A stretch of DNA of 36,454 nt from Flavobacteriaceae bacterium TMED81 (GTDB taxonomy: Bacteria; Bacteroidota; Bacteroidia; Flavobacteriales; Flavobacteriaceae), in assembly GCA_002171575.2 (NCBI GenBank), contig NHEI02000031.1:33092-69545 (forward strand), written 5' to 3'. Each line of letters starts with the position of its first letter. The first letter of the stretch is position 1. The notes beneath the pieces were generated by a model. It saw nothing but the letters and a program-made list of their open reading frames with translations. It was not told the DNA's origin and searched no databases. Both the position numbers and the translations under genes were made by a program. This document shows positions 8,340 to 21,617 of the stretch, piece by piece.

Positions 8340-9923
8340 TTATTTATAGGGTAAAAATACAGTAAATGTGCTTCCTTGGTTAGGGATACTAGAAACAGAA
8401 ATCGTGCCAGAGTGCATATTCACAATTTGCTTGACATAAGCCAACCCCAAACCATGACCCTTCACATTATGAACATTTCCAGATGATTCTCTGTAAAATT
8501 TATCAAATATTCGCTTGCGAACAGTTGCACTCATCCCAATCCCCTTGTCCTTGATTTTCACAACAAATCCCTTGTCATCAACGATAGTTTCTACATCAAC
8601 GACCAGTTGTTCATTTGAGTATTTAATCGCGTTATCCAGAAGGTTTACCCAAACATTTGTCATGTGGACTGGCGAAATCAATAATTGGATGGATTCGGAG
8701 GTAAAACGCTGACTGAGCTTGCCACCGCGATTTTCGATAATCAAACGTACGTGATCTAGAGCGTTTTGTATGGTTTTATGTGGGTCGATATTTTCTTTGG
8801 CTAAGTCGAGTTCTTGTTTTTCCAATTGAGAAATTTGCAAGACGTTTTCGACGTGGGTATGTAAACGTTTGTTTTCCTCTCTGATCATATCTAGATAACC
8901 AAAGGATTTCTTTGAGTCCTTAAAAACATCTTTATTTTTCAATGCATCTAGAGCCAAATGAATTGTCGCGATTGGGGTTTTAAACTCATGCGTCATATTA
9001 TTGATAAAGTCTGACTTGATGTCTGAAATCTTTTTTTGCTTAATAATCTGATAAAGGGATGCGGCAAAAACAACAATGATGATAAAAGTAAACAGCAGCG
9101 ACAGCAAAAATGTATTGTAAACAGATTCTTCAATAAATCGATCTAAATTGGGGAAGGCCAACCGCAACTCGTAGCGGTGTGTTTCGTCGTCCCGAATAAA
9201 CAAAGGAGTCTTAAACTGACTTTCATTAAGGACAGAAAGGTAGTTTTCAGAACCGACGTCTGTAACTTGATTTCCATCAAAAACGCGAAATTCAAAGGGA
9301 ATTTTGATTTTACGAAGAAGAAGCTCTTGCCTTAGGAGGAGTTCCAACTCTAGGTTATTTATCCGCATTTGGATTGGCTTTGTTTGTGCAAAGTCCATGA
9401 AAATCGTTTCATAACGAGCTTTATCCATTGTCGACATTCTTTCAATACGCTGTAATCGTTCGGCAGAACTCATGTTTTGAACCTCATTTTCAAAACTCTC
9501 ATCAATAATGGTTAGGGACTTAATCCTGCGATAGTCGAGGATGGGAGCAGAATCGTTACTTAAAGAATCGAATGTTTGGAGTGAAATATCATAGTTATCT
9601 TCAATGATTCCTTGTTGGTACAAATAAGAAATATCAGAACCGGGGCTTCGATCGATATATTCAAAAACCTCTGTCAGCTCTGAATACTTTGGGGTGCCAA
9701 TACTGTCAATCATTTTTTGGTACACAGATAGATAGTCAAGTAATTCTCTTTCTTTAATCTGCGATGAAACTTCGGAAATAGCGGCACTGACACTCAGTCC
9801 AAACTGTCTTTCAAAATTACTTTCATTTTTGTTGATCCATGAACGTTGGATGAGAATAATCCCAATCAGAGAAAGTGTCATCAATGAGATTAATAAAGGA
9901 AAGAGTCCACGTTGCATACTCAA
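8340..9923 (-). CDS. membrane sensor histidine kinase (RprX-like)
   Basis: N-terminal TM helix, long extracytoplasmic region, second TM, H-box MTHEFKTPIATI, N-box VNLLDNAIKYSN, G-box GHGLGLAYVKQI. Confidence 0.9.
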   Translation of the reverse strand: MSMQRGLFPLLISLMTLSLIGIILIQRSWINKNESNFERQFGLSVSAAISEVSSQIKERELLDYLSVYQKMIDSIGTPKYSELTEVFEYIDRSPGSDISYLYQQGIIEDNYDISLQTFDSLSNDSAPILDYRRIKSLTIIDESFENEVQNMSSAERLQRIERMSTMDKARYETIFMDFAQTKPIQMRINNLELELLLRQELLLRKIKIPFEFRVFDGNQVTDVGSENYLSVLNESQFKTPLFIRDDETHRYELRLAFPNLDRFIEESVYNTFLLSLLFTFIIIVVFAASLYQIIKQKKISDIKSDFINNMTHEFKTPIATIHLALDALKNKDVFKDSKKSFGYLDMIREENKRLHTHVENVLQISQLEKQELDLAKENIDPHKTIQNALDHVRLIIENRGGKLSQRFTSESIQLLISPVHMTNVWVNLLDNAIKYSNEQLVVDVETIVDDKGFVVKIKDKGIGMSATVRKRIFDKFYRESSGNVHNVKGHGLGLAYVKQIVNMHSGTISVSSIPNQGSTFTVFLPYK

Positions 9924-9929
9924 ATGTAA

Positions 9930-10526
9930 TTAATCTATCAGGAATTGCTTGCGGATCAATGACAAAACGGTCTTGACTTGTTGCTCAGTTTCGGAGAGAT
10001 TGATATTTTCAATGACATGGTCAGCAAGTTTGCGTTTCTTTTCATCTGGCCATTGAAAACGTGTCCTTGACCGAATCTCGTCTTGTGTCAAGTCATCTCG
10101 TTGCTGTATCCGCTCCAGGCGAAGTTTTTCTGGGCAACTTACGAGGATGACCGCGTCGAATTTTCCTTCATTGCCACGCTCCAATACAATGGCAGACTCG
10201 TAAGCGACAACGTCTTGCGATTGCTGATTTACCCATTCAATATAATCTTGACGAACAACGGGGTGAACCAAATTATTTAGGTCGTTCAATGCCTTGGAAT
10301 CCTTAAAAACTCGTTCGGCTAGCCATTTTCGATTAAGCAAACCATCGCGGTAAGACTCCTTGCCAAAACGTTTTTCTATGTGTTGAATCAAGGATTCGTC
10401 TTGGTTCATCAATTCTTTGGCACGATTGTCAGAAAAATAAACGGGGATGCCTTGCGAAATCAACATCTCACAAATTGTAGTCTTCCCACATCCCATATTC
10501 CCAGTAACTGCTAGCTGTACCATCAA
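9930..10526 (-). CDS. coaE: dephospho-CoA kinase
   Basis: P-loop TGNMGCGKTT, FSDNRAKELM, HPVVRQDYIEW. Confidence 0.93.
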   Translation of the reverse strand: MMVQLAVTGNMGCGKTTICEMLISQGIPVYFSDNRAKELMNQDESLIQHIEKRFGKESYRDGLLNRKWLAERVFKDSKALNDLNNLVHPVVRQDYIEWVNQQSQDVVAYESAIVLERGNEGKFDAVILVSCPEKLRLERIQQRDDLTQDEIRSRTRFQWPDEKKRKLADHVIENINLSETEQQVKTVLSLIRKQFLID

Positions 10527-11473
10527 TTTATAAAATAACGTACTTGACTTGGTGTAATTTCATTGACTACAATATTGTCAGGGATTTTCTCAAAGTTGAC
10601 TCCAAGAAACTCAGAGACGGTATCAATGGGCAACCGACAACCCAATATAAATTGGGAAGGGTCGATCTGGCGTGCTTGCTGAACTGGAACCCGTAAACTG
10701 ACTTGCGCAAAAGCAGGAATTACACTCACATCAATATTTTCAACGGGATCGAGTACCTCAATGGGAAGGCGAAGCTCGATTTGGGTGTAACGTGAAATTT
10801 TTTGAGTAGCATGCACCTGGGTTTCACTCCATTTGTAGTTTGCTTGTAAATCGGAGGTCAAACTGAGTTTCTCATCCAAAGATGTTGTAAACTCCTTATT
10901 GGTTGGGGTAACAACAAATGCGTATGCTAAAGAGTCCACCATTTCAGGTGAACCAGAAACATATAAGGAATCAGGAATAAAATTCAGTTCACTAGACCAA
11001 GCATACCCGTCTGCAAGCATAAAATCTTCTTGAAGCCGAACTGGAACTTTCTTAATGGAAGATGCAAAAAATGGCGTATCAAGTCGGTCAAGCATAAGTT
11101 GATTGACACGTAAAACATTTCGATAGTGTAATTCAACAGCAGAAATCAGAGCAGGCTTGGAAAAATAAAGCCCGTTGTCGTCCGTCTGAATATCTGTCAT
11201 CGACAAATAGACTGTTGGCGTAAATAGTCTTGCGAAAAGTAAACGGAAACCCGTCCCAGAAATAACGAATTCAACAGCTTGAGCTGGCTCATCAACTCGG
11301 TAGGTTTCAAAAGTTTCATCGGAGTAATCAAAATAGATATCTACTTTGGCCGTATGGACTTCTGACATCTTGGAGGAGAGCCATACAAACAAGGAAATCA
11401 GAAAAAAAATAACAATCAACCGCAACTGCTTTAGCGACCCAATCCGCTTGATAAGACCGCTAAATAAAGACAT
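10523..11473 (-). CDS. YbbR-like domain protein
   Basis: Single N-terminal TM followed by YbbR-like repeats; sits between coaE and fabI, a common Bacteroidota arrangement. Confidence 0.7.
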   Translation of the reverse strand: MSLFSGLIKRIGSLKQLRLIVIFFLISLFVWLSSKMSEVHTAKVDIYFDYSDETFETYRVDEPAQAVEFVISGTGFRLLFARLFTPTVYLSMTDIQTDDNGLYFSKPALISAVELHYRNVLRVNQLMLDRLDTPFFASSIKKVPVRLQEDFMLADGYAWSSELNFIPDSLYVSGSPEMVDSLAYAFVVTPTNKEFTTSLDEKLSLTSDLQANYKWSETQVHATQKISRYTQIELRLPIEVLDPVENIDVSVIPAFAQVSLRVPVQQARQIDPSQFILGCRLPIDTVSEFLGVNFEKIPDNIVVNEITPSQVRYFIN

Positions 11474-11489
11474 AGCTAATCGATTAAAT

Positions 11490-12308
11490 TTATTTGTTGT
11501 TATCGACCATATCCATTACGGCATCGCTAACTCCCATATTTGAAAAACCGCCGTCATTATAGAGGTTTTGTAAAGTCACTCTTTTGGTTAAATCTGAAAA
11601 TAGGGTAATCGTATAATTTGCACAATCCAGAGCGGTTGCGTTGCCTAATGGCGACATTTTTTCTGCATAGGAGATAAAGCCGTCAAAGCCCTTGACTCCC
11701 TTTCCAGCTGTGGTTGGTGTTGGTGATTGTGAAATGGTATTGACTCTTACTTTTTTATCTCTTCCAAAGAAGTAACCAAAACTACGGGCAATGGATTCAA
11801 GATAAGCCTTGTTATCTGCCATGTCGTTATAATCTGGGAAAACACGTTGCGCAGCCATATAGCTCAAGGCAACGATACTACCCCATTCGTTCATGGCGTC
11901 TTTTTTGTATAGCACTTGCATCAGTTTGTGAAACGAACCAGCAGAAACATCCCATCCTTTTGCGGTCCAACTGTGATTTTGGTCAGTGTAGGCCTTTCCC
12001 TTACGCACATTGACAGACATGCCAATGGAATGTAAAACAAAATCGAGTTTTCCACCTAAAATCTCAACCGACTGATCAATCAGGTTTTCCAAATCTTCAA
12101 TACTTGTCGCATCGGCTGGAATGACCTGTGAATTGGTTTGCTGTGAAAGTTCATTAATCGCTCCCATACGCATCGCAACTGGTGCGTTTGTCAATATAAA
12201 TTGACCCCCTTCTTCGTGAACGCGAACTGCGGTTTTCCAAGCAATAGAATTTTCATCTAAGGCACCAAAAATGATTCCTTTTTTTCCTGTAAGCAAGTCG
12301 TAAGACAT
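11490..12308 (-). CDS. fabI: enoyl-[acyl-carrier-protein] reductase (NADH)
   Basis: GIIFGALDENSIAWKTA, VLHSIGMS, LSYMAAQRVFPDYNDMADNKAYLES, VNTISQSPTPTTAGKGV. Confidence 0.95.
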   Translation of the reverse strand: MSYDLLTGKKGIIFGALDENSIAWKTAVRVHEEGGQFILTNAPVAMRMGAINELSQQTNSQVIPADATSIEDLENLIDQSVEILGGKLDFVLHSIGMSVNVRKGKAYTDQNHSWTAKGWDVSAGSFHKLMQVLYKKDAMNEWGSIVALSYMAAQRVFPDYNDMADNKAYLESIARSFGYFFGRDKKVRVNTISQSPTPTTAGKGVKGFDGFISYAEKMSPLGNATALDCANYTITLFSDLTKRVTLQNLYNDGGFSNMGVSDAVMDMVDNNK

Positions 12309-12333
12309 AAAAAAAATTTTGCTAAAGATAGTA

Positions 12334-13986
12334 CTAATTCAATAATTTTTCTGCGTAGGTACGTGCAGTTTGGGTAATTTGATTCCCATCGATCATTTGT
12401 GCAATTTCCACAACTCGATCTTCACCCTCCAATCGTTTGACATATGTTCGGGTGGTATAATCGTCAGAAGATTTATATACTTTGATATGCGAATTGCCCA
12501 TTGCTGCAATTTGTGGTAAATGGGTAATGGCGATCAACTGTGTATGTTCACTAATATCCTTCATAAAACTTCCCATCGCTTTGGCCATCTCACCAGAAAC
12601 GCCTGCATCAATCTCATCTAAAATCATCGTTGGACAATGATCGTTTTTGGCCAGTATTGATTTGATCACAAGCATAATTCGTGATCGCTCCCCGCCTGAA
12701 GCGATTTTACGTAGCGTTGAAAAATCGATTCCTTTATTGGCAGAAAATAAAAGCGTTAACGAGTCTGCTCCAATTGGTCCTAGGGATGACTCAGCGTCCA
12801 ATTGAAAATCAAACCGCGCATGCTCCATACCAAGTTTGACGAGTCGAGTGCTCAATTCATTGGACAGTTTTTGCGCATGATCTCTTCTTCGTTTAGCCAA
12901 ATTTGTCGCGAGTTTCCAAGCTGTTTTTTCGGCTTTATCAAGTCGTTGTTTTTGCGCTTGGATTTCTTCATCCCCTTCCAAAACCACCTGGCATAATGCC
13001 TCCAATTCCTGTTCTTTCCCCATTAACCCTCTGATGTCCTGAACTTGATGCTTTTGTTGGAGAGAATATATCTTGCTCAATGTTTGATTGACCGCTTCTA
13101 AGCGCATGGGATCAACGACCAATCCCTCGTCCATATCAGATAAGTTCGCTTGAATGTCTGTCCACTCATACCACAAGTTTTGTATCCGCTCTGAAAATAT
13201 TTTATACTGATCGCTGTAAGATTCTAGTTTTTGCAAGTCCATTCTACATTGACTCAATTGGTCGGTCAGACCACTGTTTTCCGTGGACGAGATCTGTAAT
13301 ATATGCTGAATCGTTTGCTTAATATCATCTGCGTGTTGCAATAAATTGCGTTCTTCCTCTAGCTGCGTTTGGATGTCGATATGAAGTTGCAATTCTTTTA
13401 GTTCTGCCAAAAGAAAGGAATTGTAATCATAGGATTCTTTGGCACTTCGTTGGGCTTCTAAAAGCCCGTGATAACGCTTTTCTTCTTGCTTAACCACTTC
13501 CAAAGTCTGTTGATAGTCAGCTCTCAATTCTAAAGCATCTGAAAAAGCATCAAGAAGATCAAAATGGAACCGAGGGTCTGCCAATTGTGAAGTTTGGTGT
13601 TGCGAGTGCAAATCAACCAACTGAGAGCCCAAAGTGCGAAGTTTTTCAAGCTGGACTGGCGTATCGTTGATAAATGATCGTGATTTTCCAGAGGGCAATA
13701 TCTCTCTTCTGAGAATGGTTTCTATTTCAAAATCAACTTCCAAATCATCAAACACATGTTTGAGGGTGGATTTGGAAAGATCAAAAACTGCTTCAACAAT
13801 ACATTTTTTGGTAGCATCGCGAACAGCTGATAAGTCTGCTCGAGCACCAAGCACAAGAGACAAGGCATCCATGACGATAGATTTACCCGAACCTGTCTCC
13901 CCTGTAACTACATTGAGCTGACGGCCAAAATCGGATTGAATGTCATCAATAAGCGCAAAGTTTACGATAGAAATAGACTGTAACAA
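12334..13986 (-). CDS. recN: DNA repair protein RecN
   Basis: Walker A GETGSGKSIVMDALSLVLGARAD, signature ASGGERSRIMLVIKS, Walker B MILDEIDAGVSGE. Initiates at TTG (TTG TTA CAG). Confidence 0.95.
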   Translation of the reverse strand: MLQSISIVNFALIDDIQSDFGRQLNVVTGETGSGKSIVMDALSLVLGARADLSAVRDATKKCIVEAVFDLSKSTLKHVFDDLEVDFEIETILRREILPSGKSRSFINDTPVQLEKLRTLGSQLVDLHSQHQTSQLADPRFHFDLLDAFSDALELRADYQQTLEVVKQEEKRYHGLLEAQRSAKESYDYNSFLLAELKELQLHIDIQTQLEEERNLLQHADDIKQTIQHILQISSTENSGLTDQLSQCRMDLQKLESYSDQYKIFSERIQNLWYEWTDIQANLSDMDEGLVVDPMRLEAVNQTLSKIYSLQQKHQVQDIRGLMGKEQELEALCQVVLEGDEEIQAQKQRLDKAEKTAWKLATNLAKRRRDHAQKLSNELSTRLVKLGMEHARFDFQLDAESSLGPIGADSLTLLFSANKGIDFSTLRKIASGGERSRIMLVIKSILAKNDHCPTMILDEIDAGVSGEMAKAMGSFMKDISEHTQLIAITHLPQIAAMGNSHIKVYKSSDDYTTRTYVKRLEGEDRVVEIAQMIDGNQITQTARTYAEKLLN

Positions 13987-14036
13987 CTGATAAAATATTA
14001 TTGAAACTCAAAGATAACTTTTTCAGTGATATTCAA

Positions 14037-14915
14037 CTATCTAATTTCAGCCCACTTGGCAGAAAAGAAGGGAGCTACTCGATTTAAGTCCTCCCGAAGC
14101 TGAGAGGTGTCAAATAAAGGTCCTCCAGAAAAAATCTGTACAACCTCATCTGATTTCGTGTCGAAAAACAATTGTACAACAAGACTATTTGGGCGACTTT
14201 CGGATAAACTTTTCAGGTCTGAGATGCTTTTTGAAATGGTTTGCTTACCCACTTCAGGTTGGTTGGCCATCACGTCTAATCCATTGAGATGATAATCATA
14301 GATTGCTTGCCGAAAAAGCGAAAAAGGATTTGTACTCAGCTGATCAATAAGCCAATACCGATTGGTCTTCTTTTCAGATTGTTTCCAACCAGAAAATCGA
14401 TTGGTCTGAGACAAATCAACAATTTTTCGAGCTTGTTCATAATATGGATCGCCTCCAAACAGAGCAAAGGAGTCTGCATCAACCCCCAAAATCACAAATA
14501 CGTAATAACTTATTAGAGAAACTAAGGTGGTGTTGGTGTTATTAGGGTTGAAATTTAAGGATTCAAATTCCTGATAAGAAAAATTAAAATCATCATCTTT
14601 TCGGTTCAGAAGTGGCGTGACAAAAGTCGATCCGAACACAGGGCGTGAAGACTGAATTTGCAAATTTGCCTGAAATTCATTGTTCGCATAATTTTCGATA
14701 GTAATCAACATGGTGCAGTTGATTTTGTTGTAATCTTCTGATCGAACATCAACCCATGAGGTCGAGTTGACAAACTCGTTGAGCTCTCGCTCAAGGGTTT
14801 CAAAAATTTGGCTGTTGGTTTGATCGACCAGATCGGCATTAATACTGACTTTACAATCCAATACTTGGGCAAAAGAAAAGCAGCAAGAAAGAATGAACAG
14901 CAATATTTTATGCAT
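14037..14915 (-). CDS. porD: DUF4835 family protein, PorD-like type IX secretion system protein
   Basis: Signal peptide MHKILLFILSCCFSFAQ, then VLDCKVSINADLVDQTN...FETLERELNEFVNSTSW; located between coaBC and recN as typical for this family. Confidence 0.75.
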   Translation of the reverse strand: MHKILLFILSCCFSFAQVLDCKVSINADLVDQTNSQIFETLERELNEFVNSTSWVDVRSEDYNKINCTMLITIENYANNEFQANLQIQSSRPVFGSTFVTPLLNRKDDDFNFSYQEFESLNFNPNNTNTTLVSLISYYVFVILGVDADSFALFGGDPYYEQARKIVDLSQTNRFSGWKQSEKKTNRYWLIDQLSTNPFSLFRQAIYDYHLNGLDVMANQPEVGKQTISKSISDLKSLSESRPNSLVVQLFFDTKSDEVVQIFSGGPLFDTSQLREDLNRVAPFFSAKWAEIR

Positions 14916-16116
14916 CTATCATCGATTTAATTTGCGTTAAAATATCTATTGCTACATCAGATTTATCTTTTAAAGGATAAGCTGTATGCTCTCCTGTAGC
15001 AGGAATAAATGTGATTTTGTTTGTCGTATGTTGAAAACCAGCACCCTTGTCTGCAAGAGAGTTGAGAATAATCGCATCGAGATTTTTCTTCTTTATTTTT
15101 TCTTTGGCGTTCGATAGTTCATTGTCGGTCTCAAGTGCAAATCCAACAAGAACTTGATTTGTCTTCTTTTTTCCTAAACTCTCAAGAATATCAACGGTTT
15201 TTACGAGTTCAACCGAAGTAATTTCCTCTTCTTTTTTGATTTTACCTTCTGCCATGTGCTTGGGTTTATAATCAGCGACTGCCGCTGCCATGACGAGGAT
15301 ATTACAATCCTCAAAGTGGCGCAAACATGCGGTGTGCATATCATCGGCCGTTTTGGTCTGCACAAGCGTAACGCCTGGGTGAATAGCAAGGTCATCGGCG
15401 GGTCCAGAGATGAGAATCACCTCTGCGCCTTGTAAAGCAGCTTCATTTGCAATTGAGTAACCCATTTTTCCTGAAGAGTAGTTACCAATATAACGGACTG
15501 GGTCTAACGGTTCGTATGTAGGACCGGCAGTAACCATCATTCTGGTTCCAAGAAGTGGCATTTTGGAGGATAGATCTTGCTCTAAAAAATCAACAATTTG
15601 ATCGGGTTCTTGCATTCGTCCAACTCCTTGAAGACCACTGGCCAACTCACCTTCTTGTGCTGGAATATGGATGTTATTTCGAGAGACTAATCGTTGGATG
15701 GCATCTTGAGTTGCTGGGTGCTCATGCATATCCAAGTCCATTGCCGGAGCGAAATAGACAGGACATTTGGCAGAGAGATAAACCGCTAATAACAAATTAT
15801 CGCACGTGGCTTGTGCCATCTTTGACAAGGTGTTAGCCGATGCAGGCGCAATTAGCATCAGGTCAGCCCAAAGACCCAAATCGACATGGTTGTTCCACAA
15901 CTCATCCTCACTTTCGACAAACTCTGAATAAACTGGCTTATTTGACACTGTAGATAAAGACAATGGAGCGACAAATGACTTTGACGAAGGAGTCATGACA
16001 ACCTGCACTTCAGCACCAGCTTTTACAAGGGCACGAACGAGTAAAGGGGTTTTATATGCAGCAATGCTACCAGAAATGCCAAGAATGACCTTTTTGGCAT
16101 GTAGGGCAGGAAACAT
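14908..16116 (-). CDS. coaBC: bifunctional phosphopantothenoylcysteine decarboxylase / phosphopantothenate-cysteine ligase
   Basis: LGISGSIAAYKTPLL, APAMDLDMHEHPAT, VTAGPTYEPLDPVRYIGNYSSGKMGYSIANEA. Confidence 0.95.
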   Translation of the reverse strand: MFPALHAKKVILGISGSIAAYKTPLLVRALVKAGAEVQVVMTPSSKSFVAPLSLSTVSNKPVYSEFVESEDELWNNHVDLGLWADLMLIAPASANTLSKMAQATCDNLLLAVYLSAKCPVYFAPAMDLDMHEHPATQDAIQRLVSRNNIHIPAQEGELASGLQGVGRMQEPDQIVDFLEQDLSSKMPLLGTRMMVTAGPTYEPLDPVRYIGNYSSGKMGYSIANEAALQGAEVILISGPADDLAIHPGVTLVQTKTADDMHTACLRHFEDCNILVMAAAVADYKPKHMAEGKIKKEEEITSVELVKTVDILESLGKKKTNQVLVGFALETDNELSNAKEKIKKKNLDAIILNSLADKGAGFQHTTNKITFIPATGEHTAYPLKDKSDVAIDILTQIKSMIDA

Positions 16117-16443
16117 TTATTTGCTTGTTTCGTCAGTATGACGATAGTATACTTTTTCTGCTAACCACTGCTCAACTGCTACAGCGTGAGGCTTGGGTAA
16201 CTTTTCGTAAAACTTAGAAACTTCGATTTGTTCTTTGTTTTCAAAAATTTCCTCAAGTGTTTCAATTGGGGTAGCAAACTCTTCTAACTTTTCAAATAGC
16301 TCTGTACGCAGCTCCTCATTGAGCTGGATTGAACGTTTGGCAAGTATAGAAACGGTCTTGTAGATGTTTCCAGTTGGCTCATCTAGCTTATTACGATTGT
16401 AAGTAACCGTAGTATCAGGTGCATTAGAATTCTTTATCGACAT
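16117..16443 (-). CDS. rpoZ: DNA-directed RNA polymerase subunit omega (Bacteroidota type)
   Basis: NSNAPDTTVTYNRNKLDEPTGNIYKTVSILAKRSIQLN...ENKEQIEVSKFYEKLPKPHAVAVEQWLAEKVYYR. Confidence 0.85.
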   Translation of the reverse strand: MSIKNSNAPDTTVTYNRNKLDEPTGNIYKTVSILAKRSIQLNEELRTELFEKLEEFATPIETLEEIFENKEQIEVSKFYEKLPKPHAVAVEQWLAEKVYYRHTDETSK

Positions 16444-16452
16444 ACCGTAATT

Positions 16453-17262
16453 TTAATTGGCTGCAAATGTAGTGATTTCTTTCTCGATATCATTCATTAT
16501 TGAAATACTCTCACCCAAAAATTCGGATTCAGGGTAAGCCCTAACAAAATCATCAAAATAGGATGCAGCGGTATCTAAACGCTCCTCTTTTTTTGAAAAG
16601 ACACTATTGATTGCCAAAATTGAAGCTGCTCGAAACTGGATAAACATTGCTTCTTCACGAAAAGGAGTGCCTGGGAAATCGCCGATAAAGTTATCTATCG
16701 CCTTGATTGCTGCCTTATAATCCCGAATCGTGTAAAATTGTTTGGCATTTTCAAAAGATTTTCGCTCGAGTTTGCGCAACAATTCTTCTACAATACTATT
16801 CACTTCCACCATCCGCTCACTATCAGGGTAACGATTGATATATTCTTGCAACTTGTTCAAAGCTTCTTCTGTATCTTTTTGATCCAAACTATAAATCGGA
16901 GAAATTTCCGCACTAGCATAGGCGATCAAATAATAGGCCACCTCCAATTTATCACTTTGAGGAAAAGCTTTTGTAAATGATTCAAACTCGTAAGCTGCTG
17001 TAATATAAGAGCGTGTATTGAGTAAACAATTGGCATAGAAGTAAATGATTCGTTCCGATTGGGGTTTGCCTCTGTATAGTGGCTTTAGTTGTTCAAAAAG
17101 GCCTTTGGCTCTTCGATAATCCCCTTCATCATAATATGCTTCAGCCAAATCATATTTAAGCTTGGTGTCTTCACTTTTCAATGCTTTTTGATATGGCCCG
17201 CAAGAAGTCATCAAAAGAATTACAAGCCCGATAAGAGATTGGATCGTTATTTTACTTTGCAT
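16453..17262 (-). CDS. bamD: outer membrane protein assembly factor BamD
   Basis: Lipoprotein-type signal ending LMTSCG, TPR-like repeats, YDEGDYRRAKGLFEQLKPLYRG, FPGTPFREEA. Confidence 0.9.
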   Translation of the reverse strand: MQSKITIQSLIGLVILLMTSCGPYQKALKSEDTKLKYDLAEAYYDEGDYRRAKGLFEQLKPLYRGKPQSERIIYFYANCLLNTRSYITAAYEFESFTKAFPQSDKLEVAYYLIAYASAEISPIYSLDQKDTEEALNKLQEYINRYPDSERMVEVNSIVEELLRKLERKSFENAKQFYTIRDYKAAIKAIDNFIGDFPGTPFREEAMFIQFRAASILAINSVFSKKEERLDTAASYFDDFVRAYPESEFLGESISIMNDIEKEITTFAAN

Positions 17263-17300
17263 GGTGTAAAGTTATACATTTGAACAACATACCCAACTCA

Positions 17301-18185
17301 TCAATTGTATTGATCAACATAGGTTTTCAACTTTGCACTAACAGCGTTAGAAGCAGGAACTAAAGGAAGTCGCAACTTGTTTTCGATAAGTCCACGTTGA
17401 TGAAGTACAGCTTTTATCCCGCCAGGATTTCCCTCCACGAATAGCAGGTCAATAATGGGTTGAGCAAGTGTTGCGATTTCATTGGCTTTGTCGTCATCTC
17501 CTTCAAGCGCAGCAGCTACGCCATCGCTAAAAAAGCGTGGAAACCCACCACCAATGACAGAAATCACACCTTCGGCACCTGATTGAATCAAGGGAATTGC
17601 AGTTTCATCGTCACCAGACAATACAATAAAACCCTTTGGGCGTCCATCGAGAATGGCTTTTCCTTGATCTAAATCTCCACTGGCATCTTTGATTCCAATT
17701 ACATTTGGACAATCATGTGCGATTCGCAAAGTAGTCTCAGCACTGATGTTTGAAGATGTCCTTCCAGGAACATTATACAAGATAAGCGGTAAAGGCGTCA
17801 CCGCATCAAGTGCTTTGTAGTGTTGATAGATTCCTTCTTGGGTTGGTCGATTGTAATATGGAGAAACCGAAAGGATGGCTGAAAAACCAGTTGTGTCAAC
17901 CTGTTGCAGTGCGCGTTGGAGTGCCATGGTGTCATTGCCACCAAGTCCCATAATTAAGGGCACTCGACCGTCAACGGTTTCCACAAAACAGTCAAAAATC
18001 TGTTTTTTCTCCTCAATAGATATTGTTGGGGACTCTGCTGTTGTCCCCATAGCAACCAAATACCGAATATCACTGTCAATTAAATAATGGATGAGGTTGT
18101 GTAAAGACGTATAATCAACTTTCAAATCAGCAGTAAAAGGGGTTACAACTGCAACACCTGTACCAAAATATGGGGACTTATTCAT
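17301..18185 (-). CDS. dapA: 4-hydroxy-tetrahydrodipicolinate synthase
   Basis: GTGVAVVTPF, GTTAESPTIS, YYNRPTQEGIYQH, YNVPGRTSSNI, GIKDASGDL. Confidence 0.95.
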   Translation of the reverse strand: MNKSPYFGTGVAVVTPFTADLKVDYTSLHNLIHYLIDSDIRYLVAMGTTAESPTISIEEKKQIFDCFVETVDGRVPLIMGLGGNDTMALQRALQQVDTTGFSAILSVSPYYNRPTQEGIYQHYKALDAVTPLPLILYNVPGRTSSNISAETTLRIAHDCPNVIGIKDASGDLDQGKAILDGRPKGFIVLSGDDETAIPLIQSGAEGVISVIGGGFPRFFSDGVAAALEGDDDKANEIATLAQPIIDLLFVEGNPGGIKAVLHQRGLIENKLRLPLVPASNAVSAKLKTYVDQYN

Positions 18186-18705
18186 CGGTATTGATTTTAG
18201 AGAAAAAGCTGTTAAATGTATTGAAAAATTGTTCTGCTGTTTTGTTTTCTTCCCCGAGCATAAGATCGTTTAGTCGGTGATCGGTTGTGAAATAACCAAC
18301 CCGAAATCCTGCTTTGATTTGCGAGGAAATTGACTGAAGAATAAGATTGTCCTTCCAGAAAAAATTAAACAGTAAATCGTACTTTTTCGACAAAACTTTC
18401 TTTTTCATGGGATGAAGAAGCGTTCCGTCCCAATGTAGATGCCGGTTGTTAAATTGCGGACGATACAAACTCAAGTCTTTGGATTGTTTTGGTGCATAGT
18501 AAATCGTTGTAATTCTATTCTTTTGAATTTGAAAAAGCTCCTCTATGTAGCTGTCTAATTCTATATCTGCCATAATACTGAGATCGACAAGGCACGCAAC
18601 TGAATGAATGGACTCTGGTTTAACCATCGTTCGGTGAGACAGCTCGGTTAAGGCCTTTTCAACAACTCGTTTTCTAAACATATTTTGGGGGGCTAAATTA
18701 ATCAA
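18178..18705 (-). CDS. DUF6913-type conserved Bacteroidota protein of unknown function
   Basis: 175-aa ORF between dapA and ligA; SKKYDLLFNFFWKDNLILQSISSQIKAGFRVGYFTTDHRLNDLML resembles this family. Confidence 0.65.
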   Translation of the reverse strand: MINLAPQNMFRKRVVEKALTELSHRTMVKPESIHSVACLVDLSIMADIELDSYIEELFQIQKNRITTIYYAPKQSKDLSLYRPQFNNRHLHWDGTLLHPMKKKVLSKKYDLLFNFFWKDNLILQSISSQIKAGFRVGYFTTDHRLNDLMLGEENKTAEQFFNTFNSFFSKINTDE

Positions 18706-18774
18706 TCCCGAACTCTAAATGTGCAATTTATCATTCTTTTTTTAAAATATACACAAAATGTTTTATTTATAACA

Positions 18775-21606
<2,832 letters not shown>

Positions 21607-21617
<11 letters not shown>

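Noticed and set aside
7629-9923. Two-component pair as part of a novel system
   Set aside because: Typical RprXY-like kinase/regulator with intact motifs and no unusual domain or neighbour.
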